Source of the DNA: Elusimicrobiota bacterium
GTDB taxonomy: Bacteria; Elusimicrobiota; Elusimicrobia; UBA1565
Length of the DNA stretch: 64,000 nucleotides
Assembly: GCA_041660925.1 (NCBI GenBank)
Contig: JBAZVI010000004.1
Location: 186,001-250,000, forward strand
Reading direction: 5' to 3'
The notes under the pieces are model-generated. The model was not told the DNA's origin. It was given only the letters and a program-made list of their open reading frames with translations, and did no database searches. Of this stretch, positions 6,719-15,443 are shown one piece after another. How positions within the stretch are numbered: the stretch's first letter is position 1; each line of letters begins with the position of its first letter. The position numbers and the translations under genes were made by a program.

Positions 6719-9700
6719 AGATCTCCGACGTCTGCATCAAGCGCCCGGTCTTCACCGTGATGATGGTCTCCGCGCTCATGGTGCTCGGCCTCTTCTCCTA
6801 CCTGCGCCTGGGCGTGGACCTCTTCCCCAACATCGAGTTCCCCTTCGTGCTGGTCTCGACGACGCTCCCCGGCGCCGGGCCCGAGGAGGTCGAGACCTCC
6901 ATCACGAAGCCCCTCGAGGAGGCCGTCAACACCATCTCCGGCATCGAGACCCTCAAGTCCACGAGCTACGAGGGCCTGAGCCAGCTGATGATCACCTTCA
7001 TCCTCGAGAAGGACGGGAACGTCGCGGCCCAGGAGGTGCGCGACGCCGTCGGGCGCGTCCAGCGCGACCTCCCGCAGGGCACCGACCCTCCGGTCGTGCA
7101 GAAGATCGACCCCGGCGCCACCCCGGTCATGACCGTCGCCGTCAGCGGCGAGATGCCCCTGCGCGAGCTCACCGAGGTCGCCAAGAAGAAGGTCAAGGAG
7201 CGCCTGGAGTCCGTCAAAGGCGTCGGGAAGATCACCATCGTCGGAGGCCGCGAGCGGGAGATCCACGTCGTGCTCGACCCGCCCAAGATGTCGGCCTACG
7301 GCGTCACGGCCAAGGCCGTGCAGGACGCGCTCAAGGAGCAGAACGTCGAGATCCCCGGCGGGCGCGTCGCCCAGGAGCGCCGCGAGCTCGTGCTGCGCAC
7401 CCTCGGCCGCGTGGAGACGCCGAAGGACTTCGAGAAGATCATCGTCGCCAACCGCGGCGGCGTGCCGGTGCGCATCCGCGACGTCGGGAGGGTCGAGGAC
7501 ACCTCCGAGGAGGCCCGCTCCGTCGCCCGCCTCGACGGCAAGGACACGGTCTCTCTGGTCGTGCAGAAGCAGTCCGGCGAGAACACCGTCGAGGTCATCA
7601 CCCGCGTCAAGGAGCGCCTGGAGGACCTGCGCGCCTCCCTCCCGCGGAGCGTGCGGATCTCCGTCGTCCGCGACCAGTCGGAGTTCATCCTCACCTCGGT
7701 GGCCACGGTCCAGGAGCACCTCGTGCTCGGCGCCGTCCTCGCCTCCCTCGCGGTCCTCCTCTTCATGGGCAGCTGGCGCAGCACGCTCATCGCCTCCCTC
7801 GCCATCCCCACCTCCATCGTCTCGACCTTCACGCTGATGAACTACGCGGGGTTCACGCTCAACATCCTGACCCTGCTGGGCCTCGCGCTCGCCGTCGGCG
7901 TCGTCATCGACGACGCCATCGTCGTGCTCGAGAACATCTTCCGCCACATGGAGGAGGAAGGGACCCCGGCGCTGGAGGCCGCCTCCACGGGGACGCAGGA
8001 GATCGGCCTCGCCGTCATGGCGACGACCCTCTCGCTGCTCATCATCTTCCTCCCGCTGGCCTACATGGGCGGGATGATCGGCCGCTTCCTCAAGAGCTAC
8101 GGCCTCACCATCGCCTTCGCCATCGCCGTCTCCTTCTTCGTCGCCTTCACCCTGACCCCGATGCTCTGCTCCCGCTTCCTCGTCGTCTCGAAGGGGCCGA
8201 AGAACCGCTTCCGGCTCTGGGTGGACGATTTCAACGCCTACCTCCGCGAGCACTACGGCCGGATGGTGTCCTGGTCCCTCGCGAACCGCTGGAAGGTGGT
8301 CGCCGCGGCGGTCTTCATCATGCTCTCGACTTTGCCGCTGCTGCGCTTCGTCGGCAAGGACTTCATCCCCCCGGACGACTCCGGGGAGTTCGAAGTGCGC
8401 TTCTCCGCTCCCGAGGGGACCTCGCTGGCGGAGAGCGACCTCGTCCTGCGCCAGGTCGAGGCGGAGCTGCGCCGCCTCTCCGGAGTGAAGAGCCTCCTCA
8501 GCTCGCTGGGCGAAGGCGAGGGCTCCTACGTCAGCGACGCGAAGATCTACGTCCGCCTCGTCGACTACCACGAGCGCGTCGCGCAGTTCAAGATCATGGG
8601 GCTGGCCCGCCGCGCGCTCGCGAAGTACAAGGGGCTGCGACTGAGCGTGAAGCCGGTCTCCCACTTCGGCGGCGCCGTCAAGGAAGGCGACCTCCAGTAC
8701 TACATCGCCGGCCCGGAGCTCGAGAACCTGAAGGACTACTCGAACCGGATGGTCGAGGCCCTGAAGGCCGTGCCGGGCATCGTGGACGTCGACACCACCC
8801 TCGTCTTCGCCAAGCCCGAGATCAAGGTCCGCATCGACCGCGACCGCGCCCAGGAACTCGGCGTCAAGGTCGAGGACATCGCCAAGAGCCTGCGCCTCAT
8901 GGTGAGCGGCGAGGACCAGATCACGAAGTACAAGGAGGGCGACGAGCTCTACGAGGTGCGCATCCGCGTCGACAAGACTTTCCGCGACCGGGCCTCGACG
9001 CTCGGAGCCCTGCTCCTGCCCTCCCAGCGCGGGGGACTCGTGCGCCTCGACAACGTCGCCGACCTCGTGGAGGACAAGGGACCCGCGCAGATCGACCGCA
9101 TCAACCGCCAGCGCCAGGTCGGCATCATCGCGAACATGCAGGGCGCCCCGCTCGGCCTGGCCATCGCGACCGTGGAGAAGGCCGCCAGGGACATGAAGAT
9201 GCCTCCGGGCTACTTCACCGGGATGGAGGGCCGCAGCCGCGAGTTCGGCCGCATGCTCAAGAACTTCCTCATGGCGTTCGGCCTGGCCTTCATCTTCATG
9301 TACATGATCCTCGCCTCGCAGTTCGAGCACTTCCTGCACCCGGTCACCATCATGCTCTCGCTGCCGCTCGCCATCCCCTTCGCCATCATCTCGCTGCTCG
9401 TGCTCGGGCAGTACCTGACGCTCTTCTCCATCATGGGCCTCTTCATGCTCTTCGGCATCGTGAAGAAGAACGCCATCCTTCAGGTGGACTACACGAACAC
9501 CCTGCGCGCGCGCGGGCTCCCGCGCGACGAGGCCATCCTCGAGGCGAACAAGACCCGCCTGCGGCCCATCCTGATGACCACCGTGGTCCTCGTGGCGGCC
9601 ATGCTCCCCGTGGCGTTCGGCCGCGGACCGGGAGCGGCGAACCGCGCGACGATGGCCGTGGTCATCGTCGGAGGCCAGTCGCTCTGCCTCCTCATCACCC

Positions 9701-9837
9701 TGCTCCTGACCCCCGTCGCCTACTCGCTCTTCGACGACGCGTCCGTGCGGGTCGCGGCCTCCTGGCGGACCTTCGGCCCGAGACTGCTGGCCGCCGCGAA
9801 GGGCCGCTGGGACGCGCCGCGCTCCCCTCGGGACTGA
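6715..9837 (+). CDS. RND-family efflux transporter (HAE1/AcrB type)
   Basis: 1040 residues starting at a GTG that overlaps the adaptor stop (VKISDVCIKRPVFTVMMV). The layout is classic: TM1, large periplasmic loop, TM2-6, TM7, second loop, TM8-12. The proton-relay pair is present in TM4 (GVVIDDAIVVLEN). It is a proton-driven inner-membrane exporter of hydrophobic or amphiphilic compounds, working with the adaptor and TolC upstream. Substrate is unknown. Full length with no sign of damage. Confidence 0.93.
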   Translation: MKISDVCIKRPVFTVMMVSALMVLGLFSYLRLGVDLFPNIEFPFVLVSTTLPGAGPEEVETSITKPLEEAVNTISGIETLKSTSYEGLSQLMITFILEKDGNVAAQEVRDAVGRVQRDLPQGTDPPVVQKIDPGATPVMTVAVSGEMPLRELTEVAKKKVKERLESVKGVGKITIVGGREREIHVVLDPPKMSAYGVTAKAVQDALKEQNVEIPGGRVAQERRELVLRTLGRVETPKDFEKIIVANRGGVPVRIRDVGRVEDTSEEARSVARLDGKDTVSLVVQKQSGENTVEVITRVKERLEDLRASLPRSVRISVVRDQSEFILTSVATVQEHLVLGAVLASLAVLLFMGSWRSTLIASLAIPTSIVSTFTLMNYAGFTLNILTLLGLALAVGVVIDDAIVVLENIFRHMEEEGTPALEAASTGTQEIGLAVMATTLSLLIIFLPLAYMGGMIGRFLKSYGLTIAFAIAVSFFVAFTLTPMLCSRFLVVSKGPKNRFRLWVDDFNAYLREHYGRMVSWSLANRWKVVAAAVFIMLSTLPLLRFVGKDFIPPDDSGEFEVRFSAPEGTSLAESDLVLRQVEAELRRLSGVKSLLSSLGEGEGSYVSDAKIYVRLVDYHERVAQFKIMGLARRALAKYKGLRLSVKPVSHFGGAVKEGDLQYYIAGPELENLKDYSNRMVEALKAVPGIVDVDTTLVFAKPEIKVRIDRDRAQELGVKVEDIAKSLRLMVSGEDQITKYKEGDELYEVRIRVDKTFRDRASTLGALLLPSQRGGLVRLDNVADLVEDKGPAQIDRINRQRQVGIIANMQGAPLGLAIATVEKAARDMKMPPGYFTGMEGRSREFGRMLKNFLMAFGLAFIFMYMILASQFEHFLHPVTIMLSLPLAIPFAIISLLVLGQYLTLFSIMGLFMLFGIVKKNAILQVDYTNTLRARGLPRDEAILEANKTRLRPILMTTVVLVAAMLPVAFGRGPGAANRATMAVVIVGGQSLCLLITLLLTPVAYSLFDDASVRVAASWRTFGPRLLAAAKGRWDAPRSPRD

Positions 9838-9867
9838 CCCCTCCTCCGAACGCGCGCGCGCGCGTGT

Positions 9868-9896
9868 TTGACAGGTCCGGCCGTATTTCATTCCAT
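9868..9896 (+). promoter_or_regulatory. Possible promoter of the Mg/metal transport group
   Basis: TTGACA at 9868-9873, with TTCCAT 17 bp later at 9891-9896; the -10 is poor. It follows an alternating CG tract (9851-9864) right after the RND gene. An AGGAGGG sits only 2 nt before the GTG start at 9905, which is unusually close. Confidence 0.35.
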
Positions 9897-9904
9897 AGGA
9901 GGGC

Positions 9905-11188
9905 GTGACGCCGAGCACCTTCACCTTCCTCTCCGCCCTCGTCGGCCTTCCCGTCGTGGACGCCGCCACGGGCCGCCGCATCGGGACCGTCGACGACCTG
10001 AGCGCGGAGCTGCGCGAGATGTACCCGAAGGCCAGCGGGCTCGTGGTGAGCGCCGGCTGGCGCAAGGGCCGCGCCACGGTCCCCTGGAAGGACGTGCAGA
10101 AGATCCTCGACGGCGACCGCGTGCTCGTCGCGACCCCCCCCTTGGAGTTCTCCCCCCGCCCCGCGCTCGCCCCCAACGAGATCCTGCTCAAGGAGGCCTT
10201 CTGGGACAAGCAGATCGTGGACATCTCGGGCTCGAAGGTCGTCCGCGTCAACGACCTCCACCTCCTGCGCGAGGAGCCCAACATCTGGCTCGTGCACATG
10301 GACGTCGGCATCACCGGTCTCTTCCGCCGCCTGGGCTGCCAGCGCTGGGCGCAGGCGCTGTTCCGCCTCTTCTTCGGCGTCTCCATGAAGGACCGGCTCA
10401 TCTCGTGGAAGTTCGTCCAGCCCGTGGCCGCGGGCGTCGGCGGCGACGCGCTCGCGCTCAAGGTCCACCACTCGAAGCTCTCCGAGCTCCATCCCGCCGA
10501 CCTCGCGGAGATCTTCACGGACCTCGGGCACGACGAGCGCGAGGCGGTCCTCCACGCGCTCGACACCCCGACCCGGGCCAAGCTCTTCCAGGAGCTCCCC
10601 ATGAAGGTCCGCGTCCAGACGGCGGACCTCATCGAGCCCGACGGGCTCAGGGACATCGTCGAGGCGATGGCGACCGACGAGGCCGTGGACTTCGTGGCCC
10701 AGGCGCCCAGGGCCATGCGCGACACGCTCCTCCCGAGTCTGAGCCCGGAGAAGGCCGGTCAGATCGGCCGCCTCCTCGAGCTCTCGCACCGGGTGGCCGG
10801 GAGCATCATGAACACGGAGTTCATCGCCGTCGCGCCGGACGCGAGCGCCCGCGAGATCCTCGAGCGCATGCGCGCCGCGGCCCCGCGCAAGGAGTCCATC
10901 TACCACGCCTACGTCGAGGACGCGCGCGGGCTCATCGGCGTCGTCACCCTGCGCCAGCTCCTCACCGTCGACCCCTCGCACCCGGCCTCGAAGTTCATGT
11001 ACAAGCGCCCCGTCAGCATCGGGCTCGACGAGAGCATCCAGGAGGTCGCGGAGCTCTTCGTGAAGTATGATTTCACGGTCCTCCCCGTCGTCGACGCGAA
11101 GGACCGCGTGCAGGGCATCGTCGCCATCAAGGACGCCTTCCTCGCCGTCTCCCCCGACCTGCGCGCCCTGGAAGAGGCCTCGCAATGA
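9905..11188 (+). CDS. PRC-barrel / MgtE N-domain / CBS-pair regulatory protein
   Basis: 427 residues, GTG start, no membrane segments. Two PRC-barrel-like parts come first (ALVGLPVVDAATGRRIG and about 90-160). An MgtE intracellular N domain follows (HPADLAEIFTDLGHDEREAV, about 195-295), then a CBS pair (about 300-420; SIYHAYVEDARGLIGVVTL and VLPVVDAKDRVQGIVAIKDA). In MgtE channels the N and CBS domains sense cytoplasmic Mg2+ and gate the pore; here the pore is missing. The TGA overlaps the next gene's ATG, an NRAMP-like carrier. I infer that it is a separate Mg2+-sensing regulatory subunit for that transporter. Confidence 0.85.
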   Translation: MTPSTFTFLSALVGLPVVDAATGRRIGTVDDLSAELREMYPKASGLVVSAGWRKGRATVPWKDVQKILDGDRVLVATPPLEFSPRPALAPNEILLKEAFWDKQIVDISGSKVVRVNDLHLLREEPNIWLVHMDVGITGLFRRLGCQRWAQALFRLFFGVSMKDRLISWKFVQPVAAGVGGDALALKVHHSKLSELHPADLAEIFTDLGHDEREAVLHALDTPTRAKLFQELPMKVRVQTADLIEPDGLRDIVEAMATDEAVDFVAQAPRAMRDTLLPSLSPEKAGQIGRLLELSHRVAGSIMNTEFIAVAPDASAREILERMRAAAPRKESIYHAYVEDARGLIGVVTLRQLLTVDPSHPASKFMYKRPVSIGLDESIQEVAELFVKYDFTVLPVVDAKDRVQGIVAIKDAFLAVSPDLRALEEASQ

Positions 11189-12459
11189 ACGCGGCCCTGA
11201 AGAAGCTCCGCGAGAGCGCCTGGCTGCGCAACCTGGCGGTCTTCCTCGCCGTGCTGGGACCCGGGATCATCACCGGGAGCGTGGACAACGACGCCGGCGG
11301 CATCACCACCTACTCGGTGGCCGGCGCCCTCTACGGCTACGACCTGCTCTGGACCCTCATCCCCTCCTTCGTCGCCCTGCTCGTCGTCCAGGAGATGAAC
11401 GCCCGCATGGGCATCGTCACCGGGAAAGGCCTCGCCGACCTCATCCGCGAGAACTTCGGCGTGAAGATCACCTTCATCGTCTCCCTGGGCCTCGTCGCCG
11501 CGAACATCGGCAACACCGCCACCGAGTTCGCGGGCGTCGCCGGCAGCCTGGCGATCTTCGGGGTCAGCAAGTACCTCTCGGTGCCCCTGGCCGCGATCGG
11601 GGTGTGGTTCCTCGTGGTCAAGGGCGACTACAAGTCCACGGAGCGCATCTTCCTCGTCTTCAGTCTCTGCCTCTTCTCCTACATCGTCTCGGCCTTCCTG
11701 GCGAAGCCCGACTGGGGGGAGGTCGGCAGGGCCCTGCTGCGCCCGCAGGTCCAGCTCGACGGGCAGTACATCTACATGGTCCTCGGGCTCGTCGGGACGA
11801 CGATCGCCCCCTGGATGCAGTTCTACATGCAGGCCGCGGTCATCGAGAAGCGCATCAAGATCGAGGAGTACCGCTACGCCTTCTGGGACGTCGTCGTCGG
11901 CTGCGTCGCGACGGTGGTCGTGGCCTTCTTCATCGTCGTCGCCTGCGCCGCGACGCTCCACAAGAACGGCGTCGTCATCCGGGAGGCCAGCGACGCGGCG
12001 ATGTCGCTGCGTCCCTTCGCCGGGCACTTCGCCTCCGAGCTCTTCGCCTTCGGCCTCTTCGTGGCCTCGGTGTTCTCGGCGACCATCCTCCCGATGGCGA
12101 CGGCGTTCTACGTCTGCGAGGCCTTCGGCTTCGAGGCGGGCGTCAGCAAGCGCATCGACGAGGCCCCGCAGTTCTACGCGCTCTTCGCCTTCATCATGGC
12201 GGCCTCGGTCGCGATCATCCTCATCCCCGGCGCGCCGCTCATCTCCATCACCATCGGGACGCAGGTCCTCAACGCGATGCTCCTGCCCGTCGTGCTCGTC
12301 TCGATGATCCTCATGGTCAACGACCCGAAGATCATGGGCGAGCACGTCAACAACCGCTTCCAGAACCTCGTGGGCTGGGCCACCACGGTGATCCTCCTCG
12401 TCCTGACGGCCATGCTCCTCGCCTCCCCCCTCGTCGAGCGCCTCTCCGGCCGTGCCTGA
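11185..12459 (+). CDS. NRAMP-related divalent metal transporter, divergent binding site (NRMT-like)
   Basis: 424 residues with about 11 hydrophobic segments and the NRAMP opening LGPGIITGSVDNDAGGITT. Canonical NRAMPs have DPGN in TM1 and a metal-binding Met (MPH) in TM6. Here TM1 reads DNDAGG and TM6 reads TTIAPWMQF, with Ala in place of Met. From memory, loss of this Met is characteristic of the NRAMP-related Mg2+ transporters, so Mg2+ (or Mn2+) uptake is more likely than iron. It is coupled by ATGA to the MgtE_N/CBS gene and followed by a CorA-like gene. Substrate is inferred, not shown. Confidence 0.82.
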   Translation: MNAALKKLRESAWLRNLAVFLAVLGPGIITGSVDNDAGGITTYSVAGALYGYDLLWTLIPSFVALLVVQEMNARMGIVTGKGLADLIRENFGVKITFIVSLGLVAANIGNTATEFAGVAGSLAIFGVSKYLSVPLAAIGVWFLVVKGDYKSTERIFLVFSLCLFSYIVSAFLAKPDWGEVGRALLRPQVQLDGQYIYMVLGLVGTTIAPWMQFYMQAAVIEKRIKIEEYRYAFWDVVVGCVATVVVAFFIVVACAATLHKNGVVIREASDAAMSLRPFAGHFASELFAFGLFVASVFSATILPMATAFYVCEAFGFEAGVSKRIDEAPQFYALFAFIMAASVAIILIPGAPLISITIGTQVLNAMLLPVVLVSMILMVNDPKIMGEHVNNRFQNLVGWATTVILLVLTAMLLASPLVERLSGRA

Positions 12460-12463
12460 CGGG

Positions 12464-12472
12464 TGCTATAAT
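12464..12472 (+). promoter_or_regulatory. Extended -10 promoter of the CorA-like gene
   Basis: TGCTATAAT lies between the transporter stop and the next start. Transcription would begin about 1-2 nt before the ATG at 12481, giving a nearly leaderless mRNA. The same nine bases precede tRNA-Asp. Confidence 0.55.
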
Positions 12473-12480
12473 CCTCTGAC

Positions 12481-13407
12481 ATGCTCAAGCGCTACGCGAT
12501 CGTCAACGGACGGCCGGAGGAGTCCCCCACCGCCGACGCCCCCATATGGGTCTTCTTCGCTCCCGAGGAGGACGAACGCCGGCGCCTGGAGACCGAGTTC
12601 CACCTCGACGCGCACACGCTCGCCTCCGCCCTGGACCCCGACGAGCCCTCGCGTCTGGAGTTCGAACCCGACCACCTCGTCCTCATCTTCAAGCGGCCCA
12701 AGAACTACTCCGCCAAGGACCACTTCATGTTCAAGGTGGCCTCCACGGGCCTCTTCCTCTTCAAGGACCGCCTCATCGTGGTGATCTCCGAGGACCTCCC
12801 GCTCTTCGGCGGCAAGCTCTTCCAGAGCTGCGAGAGCATCGAAGAGGTCTCCCTGCGGCTCCTCTATCTCTCGATCCACCACTTCCTCGAGCACCTGAAG
12901 GTCATCGTGATGATCTCCGACGAGATCGAGGGGAAGATCAACGTCTCGATGGAGAACAAGTACCTCCTCAACCTCTTCAGTCTCGAGAAGTCGCTCGTCT
13001 ACTACCTCAACGCCATCAACTCGAACACCTACGCCATCGACAAGCTGCGCAACCACCTCGCCAAGACGGCCTTCACTCCGAAATGCCGGGAGCTCCTCGA
13101 CGACATCGGCATCGAGAACACCCAGTGCTACCGGCAGGCCGAGATCCACTCCAACATCCTCGCCGGCCTCATGGACGCGCGCGCGTCCATCGTGGGGAAC
13201 AACCTGAACATCCTCATGAAGAAGCTCAACGCCATCGTCGTGGCGGTCATGGTGCCGAGCTTCTTCGCGGGGGTGGGAGGGATGTCCGAGTGGACGATGA
13301 TGACGGGGAAGACGGACTGGCGGGTCTCCTACACGCTCTTCATGCTCGTCATGCTCCTGCTCGGCGCGGTGACCTACTGGGCCATCGCGAAGCTCGAGAA
13401 GAACTGA
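12481..13407 (+). CDS. CorA-like divalent cation transporter family protein, variant GMN motif
   Basis: 308 residues. It has a soluble N-terminal alpha/beta part, a long helix (about 150-245), then two C-terminal membrane segments (LNAIVVAVMVPSFFAGVGGM and YTLFMLVMLLLGAVTYWAIA), the CorA layout. The invariant Gly-Met-Asn of CorA/Mrs2 is GMS here (GVGGMSEW), so the selectivity filter is altered. It is third in the metal-transport group and may be co-expressed or driven by the TGCTATAAT box. It could be a Mg2+/Co2+ channel with changed selectivity or a non-transporting relative. Confidence 0.8.
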   Translation: MLKRYAIVNGRPEESPTADAPIWVFFAPEEDERRRLETEFHLDAHTLASALDPDEPSRLEFEPDHLVLIFKRPKNYSAKDHFMFKVASTGLFLFKDRLIVVISEDLPLFGGKLFQSCESIEEVSLRLLYLSIHHFLEHLKVIVMISDEIEGKINVSMENKYLLNLFSLEKSLVYYLNAINSNTYAIDKLRNHLAKTAFTPKCRELLDDIGIENTQCYRQAEIHSNILAGLMDARASIVGNNLNILMKKLNAIVVAVMVPSFFAGVGGMSEWTMMTGKTDWRVSYTLFMLVMLLLGAVTYWAIAKLEKN

Positions 13408-13408
13408 A

Positions 13409-13750
13409 TCAGCGCCGACGCAGGTCGATGCGGAGCGCGCGTCGGCTGCGCCGCTCGAAGCGGAGCAGGCGCACGCGCTCGCCGGAGGAGAAGGAGGCCG
13501 GCGCGGGCTTTCCCTCTCGCAGGACCGCCGTCCGGGCGTCCACGAGGAACTCGGAGACCTGACCGAGCCGGTCCTTCAGCCGGAGGACCCCGGTCGCCGC
13601 GTCGTAGGAGACCACGGTCCCCGAGACCTTCGAGGTCCCCTCGACGGCGTCCCTCGGTCCCGCTCGGGACGCAGGGGCGGCGAAAAGGCGCGCCGGCCCC
13701 CCGAGGAAGGGGATGACGAGAAGCACGACGGCGAGGGCCGCGGGACGCAC
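13409..13750 (-). CDS. Small secreted protein of unknown function
   Basis: 113 residues from a GTG start. A signal peptide is clear (MRPAALAVVLLVIPFLGGPA, cleavage near LFAAPA). The rest is a small beta-rich domain (SGTVVSYDAATGVLRLKDRL then VSEFLVDARTAVL), resembling DUF5666-like periplasmic OB-fold proteins; this is a fold impression only. It lies 42 nt after the RseB-like gene on the same strand, so it may belong to the envelope-stress operon. Its 3' end meets that of the CorA-like gene with one base between the stops. Confidence 0.65.
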   Translation of the reverse strand: MRPAALAVVLLVIPFLGGPARLFAAPASRAGPRDAVEGTSKVSGTVVSYDAATGVLRLKDRLGQVSEFLVDARTAVLREGKPAPASFSSGERVRLLRFERRSRRALRIDLRRR

Positions 13751-13792
13751 ATCTATACTACGACCGACGGCGGGATTCGTTCGGGGAGACCG

Positions 13793-14823
13793 CTACTTCA
13801 AGCGGGCGGCGAGCTGCTCGAGCAGGTCCTGGGAGACGTCGCCGATGAGCGTGTAGAAGGTCCGACCTCGCTGGAAGCGCATGAACCGTCCGCTGCTGGT
13901 GAGGCCGAGCTCCCCCGGACGCATGGGCCCCGCGGGTTCGAGGATGGCGTCCTTGGGCAGGCGCACCGGACGCGCGGTCTGGAAGACCGAGACGACGGCG
14001 AGGCCGTCGGTGTAGCGCGCCTGGCGCACCGTGCCGCGGCCGACCTCGAAGAAATCCGCGCTCTCGAAGACGAAGCCGGCGGGGAGGTCCCGGGGGAAGG
14101 TGACCTTCCCCCCCGCCGCGCGCCGGAGCTCCTCGAGCGAGAGGTAGTCGGGGTCGAGACCGTGCTCCGAGACGACGCTCCCCGTCGGGATGGAGAGCGT
14201 GAAGAGCTCGTCGTCGATGTCCGGCCGCGGCGTGAAGTGGCTGAGGCGGGAGAGCACGGTGAAGGAGCCCTTCTCGCGGAAGAGGCGGGACTCCAGCACC
14301 GCGGAGGTCTCCTGGTCGATCCACATCCGCTGGGAGGGCTTCCCGGCGGCCAGCGGGGAGATCTCCAATCCCCAGACCTTGCGCCCGGCGCGAGTCCCCT
14401 CCCCCAGCGAGGCGACCCGGTAGTTGCGGAGCAGGAGCTCGATGTCCTCGTCGGGGCCCGAGGGCTTCGGGGAGCTCTTCACCGCGTCGCCCTCGAGGAC
14501 GCGCTTCTCGCGCGGCAGGTAGACGTGCTCCTTGCTCCCGTCGCTGACGACGAGCCGCTCGGGACGGCCGTCCGGGGCCAGGAACTCCCAGCGGTAGCGG
14601 TTGGGCGGGTCGAAGTAGACGCGCGCCTCCTCGGCGCGGGTCTTCTTCCCGTACCAGCGGATGACCTCCATGCGCCCTTCGTAGGCGCCCGTGGGACCCG
14701 CGGCGACCCGCCGCAGGAGCTCCTGAGGCTCCGGAGCCTTCGTCGCGGCGCCTGCGGCGGTGCACAGGAGCGCCGCGGCCCCGGCCGCCCGCAGGAGGCC
14801 CTTCAGACGCCCGTCAGAAGCCA
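13793..14823 (-). CDS. RseB/MucB-like periplasmic sigma-factor regulatory protein
   Basis: 343 residues. A signal peptide (LLRAAGAAALLCTAAGA) precedes a LolA/RseB-fold N-terminal domain (YEGRMEVIRWYGKKTRAEEA, MWIDQETSAVLESRLF, SRLSHFTPRPDIDDELFTL) and a smaller C-terminal domain (about 240-340) as in MucB/RseB. Such proteins bind the periplasmic part of the anti-sigma factor and relay envelope damage. It is third in a sigma, anti-sigma, RseB-like operon. The ATG lies inside the left arm of the palindrome at 14816-14977, so the repeat supplies part of its 5' end. The frame is open further upstream, but that sequence is repeat. Confidence 0.8.
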
Positions 14824-14977
14824 TCCAGAAACCCCGTTGATACGCGAAAACGCGGGTTTCGAGCCTCCGGCGAGGCAAGAGGACCGCAGCGTACTGGAGG
14901 TACGCGGCGGTCCGAGCAACGACGCCGGAGGCCGAAAGCCGCGTTTGCAGGCGCAGCGGGGTTTCTGGATGGCTTCT
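14816..14977. repeat. 162-bp composite palindrome between anti-sigma and RseB-like genes
   Basis: Perfect 21-bp terminal inverted repeats (14816-14836 and 14957-14977) continue inward with mismatches to about 55 bp. At the centre is a hairpin (GACCGCAGCGTAC with GTACGCGGCGGTC, one mismatch, about 14881-14912) followed by GAGCAACGACGCCGG. The left arm holds the start codon of the RseB-like gene and the right arm holds the stop of the anti-sigma gene. Its core shares words and layout with both cores in the 5464-5770 element. Confidence 0.85.
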
Positions 14978-15443
14978 AGTCATGCTCCCCCTGCTCCGAT
15001 TCGAAGGAGGCGGAGAAGCTCGAGGCCAGCAGGTCGCCGTGCGGCACATGGCTCTCCGCCTTGTAGCGGGAGTGGGCGGCGGAGAGCGCCTCGAGGGGGA
15101 TCTCCTCCTCTTCGGCCGGGTAGAGCCAGAGTCCCATGACCAGGGCGGCGAGCGCCAGCGCGCCGGCGGGGACCCAGACGACGGGAGGCCTCAGCGCGCC
15201 GAGGACCCGCTCCCAGAGGCCGGGCGCCGCTCCGTGCCGGGCTTCGAGCGCCGCGACGAGGTCGGCGGGGGCGCGATGCGGCCGCGCGGCGGCCATGGCC
15301 CATTTGACCTCCGAGAGACGCTCCTCGCGGGCGCGGCAGGACGCGCAGGCGCCCAGGTGCGCCTCGACGCGGTGGCGCTCGTCGCGGTCGAGCTCCCCGT
15401 CGATGTAGGCCGAAAGCAGCCGGGATTCCTCATGAGCGCTCAT
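14976..15443 (-). CDS. Zinc-finger anti-sigma factor
   Basis: 155 residues. The anti-sigma zinc finger (ZAS) motif HxxxCxxC is present (HLGACASC, about residues 29-36) after LLSAYIDGELDRDERHRV. One membrane segment follows (VVWVPAGALALAALVMGLWL, about 90-110), then a short periplasmic tail. It should hold the ECF sigma factor at the membrane and be released by proteolysis or zinc/redox signals. Its ATG overlaps the sigma gene stop (ATGA). The stop codon lies in the right arm of the palindrome, so the last residues may derive from the repeat. Confidence 0.9.
   Translation of the reverse strand: MSAHEESRLLSAYIDGELDRDERHRVEAHLGACASCRAREERLSEVKWAMAAARPHRAPADLVAALEARHGAAPGLWERVLGALRPPVVWVPAGALALAALVMGLWLYPAEEEEIPLEALSAAHSRYKAESHVPHGDLLASSFSASFESEQGEHD

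Noticed and set aside
6625..10725. A 1366-codon open frame on the minus strand opposite the RND pump.
   Set aside because: It is antisense to a clear RND transporter and the following gene, and its composition (runs of Asp, Glu, Val, Leu, Arg) is typical of high-GC shadow frames.
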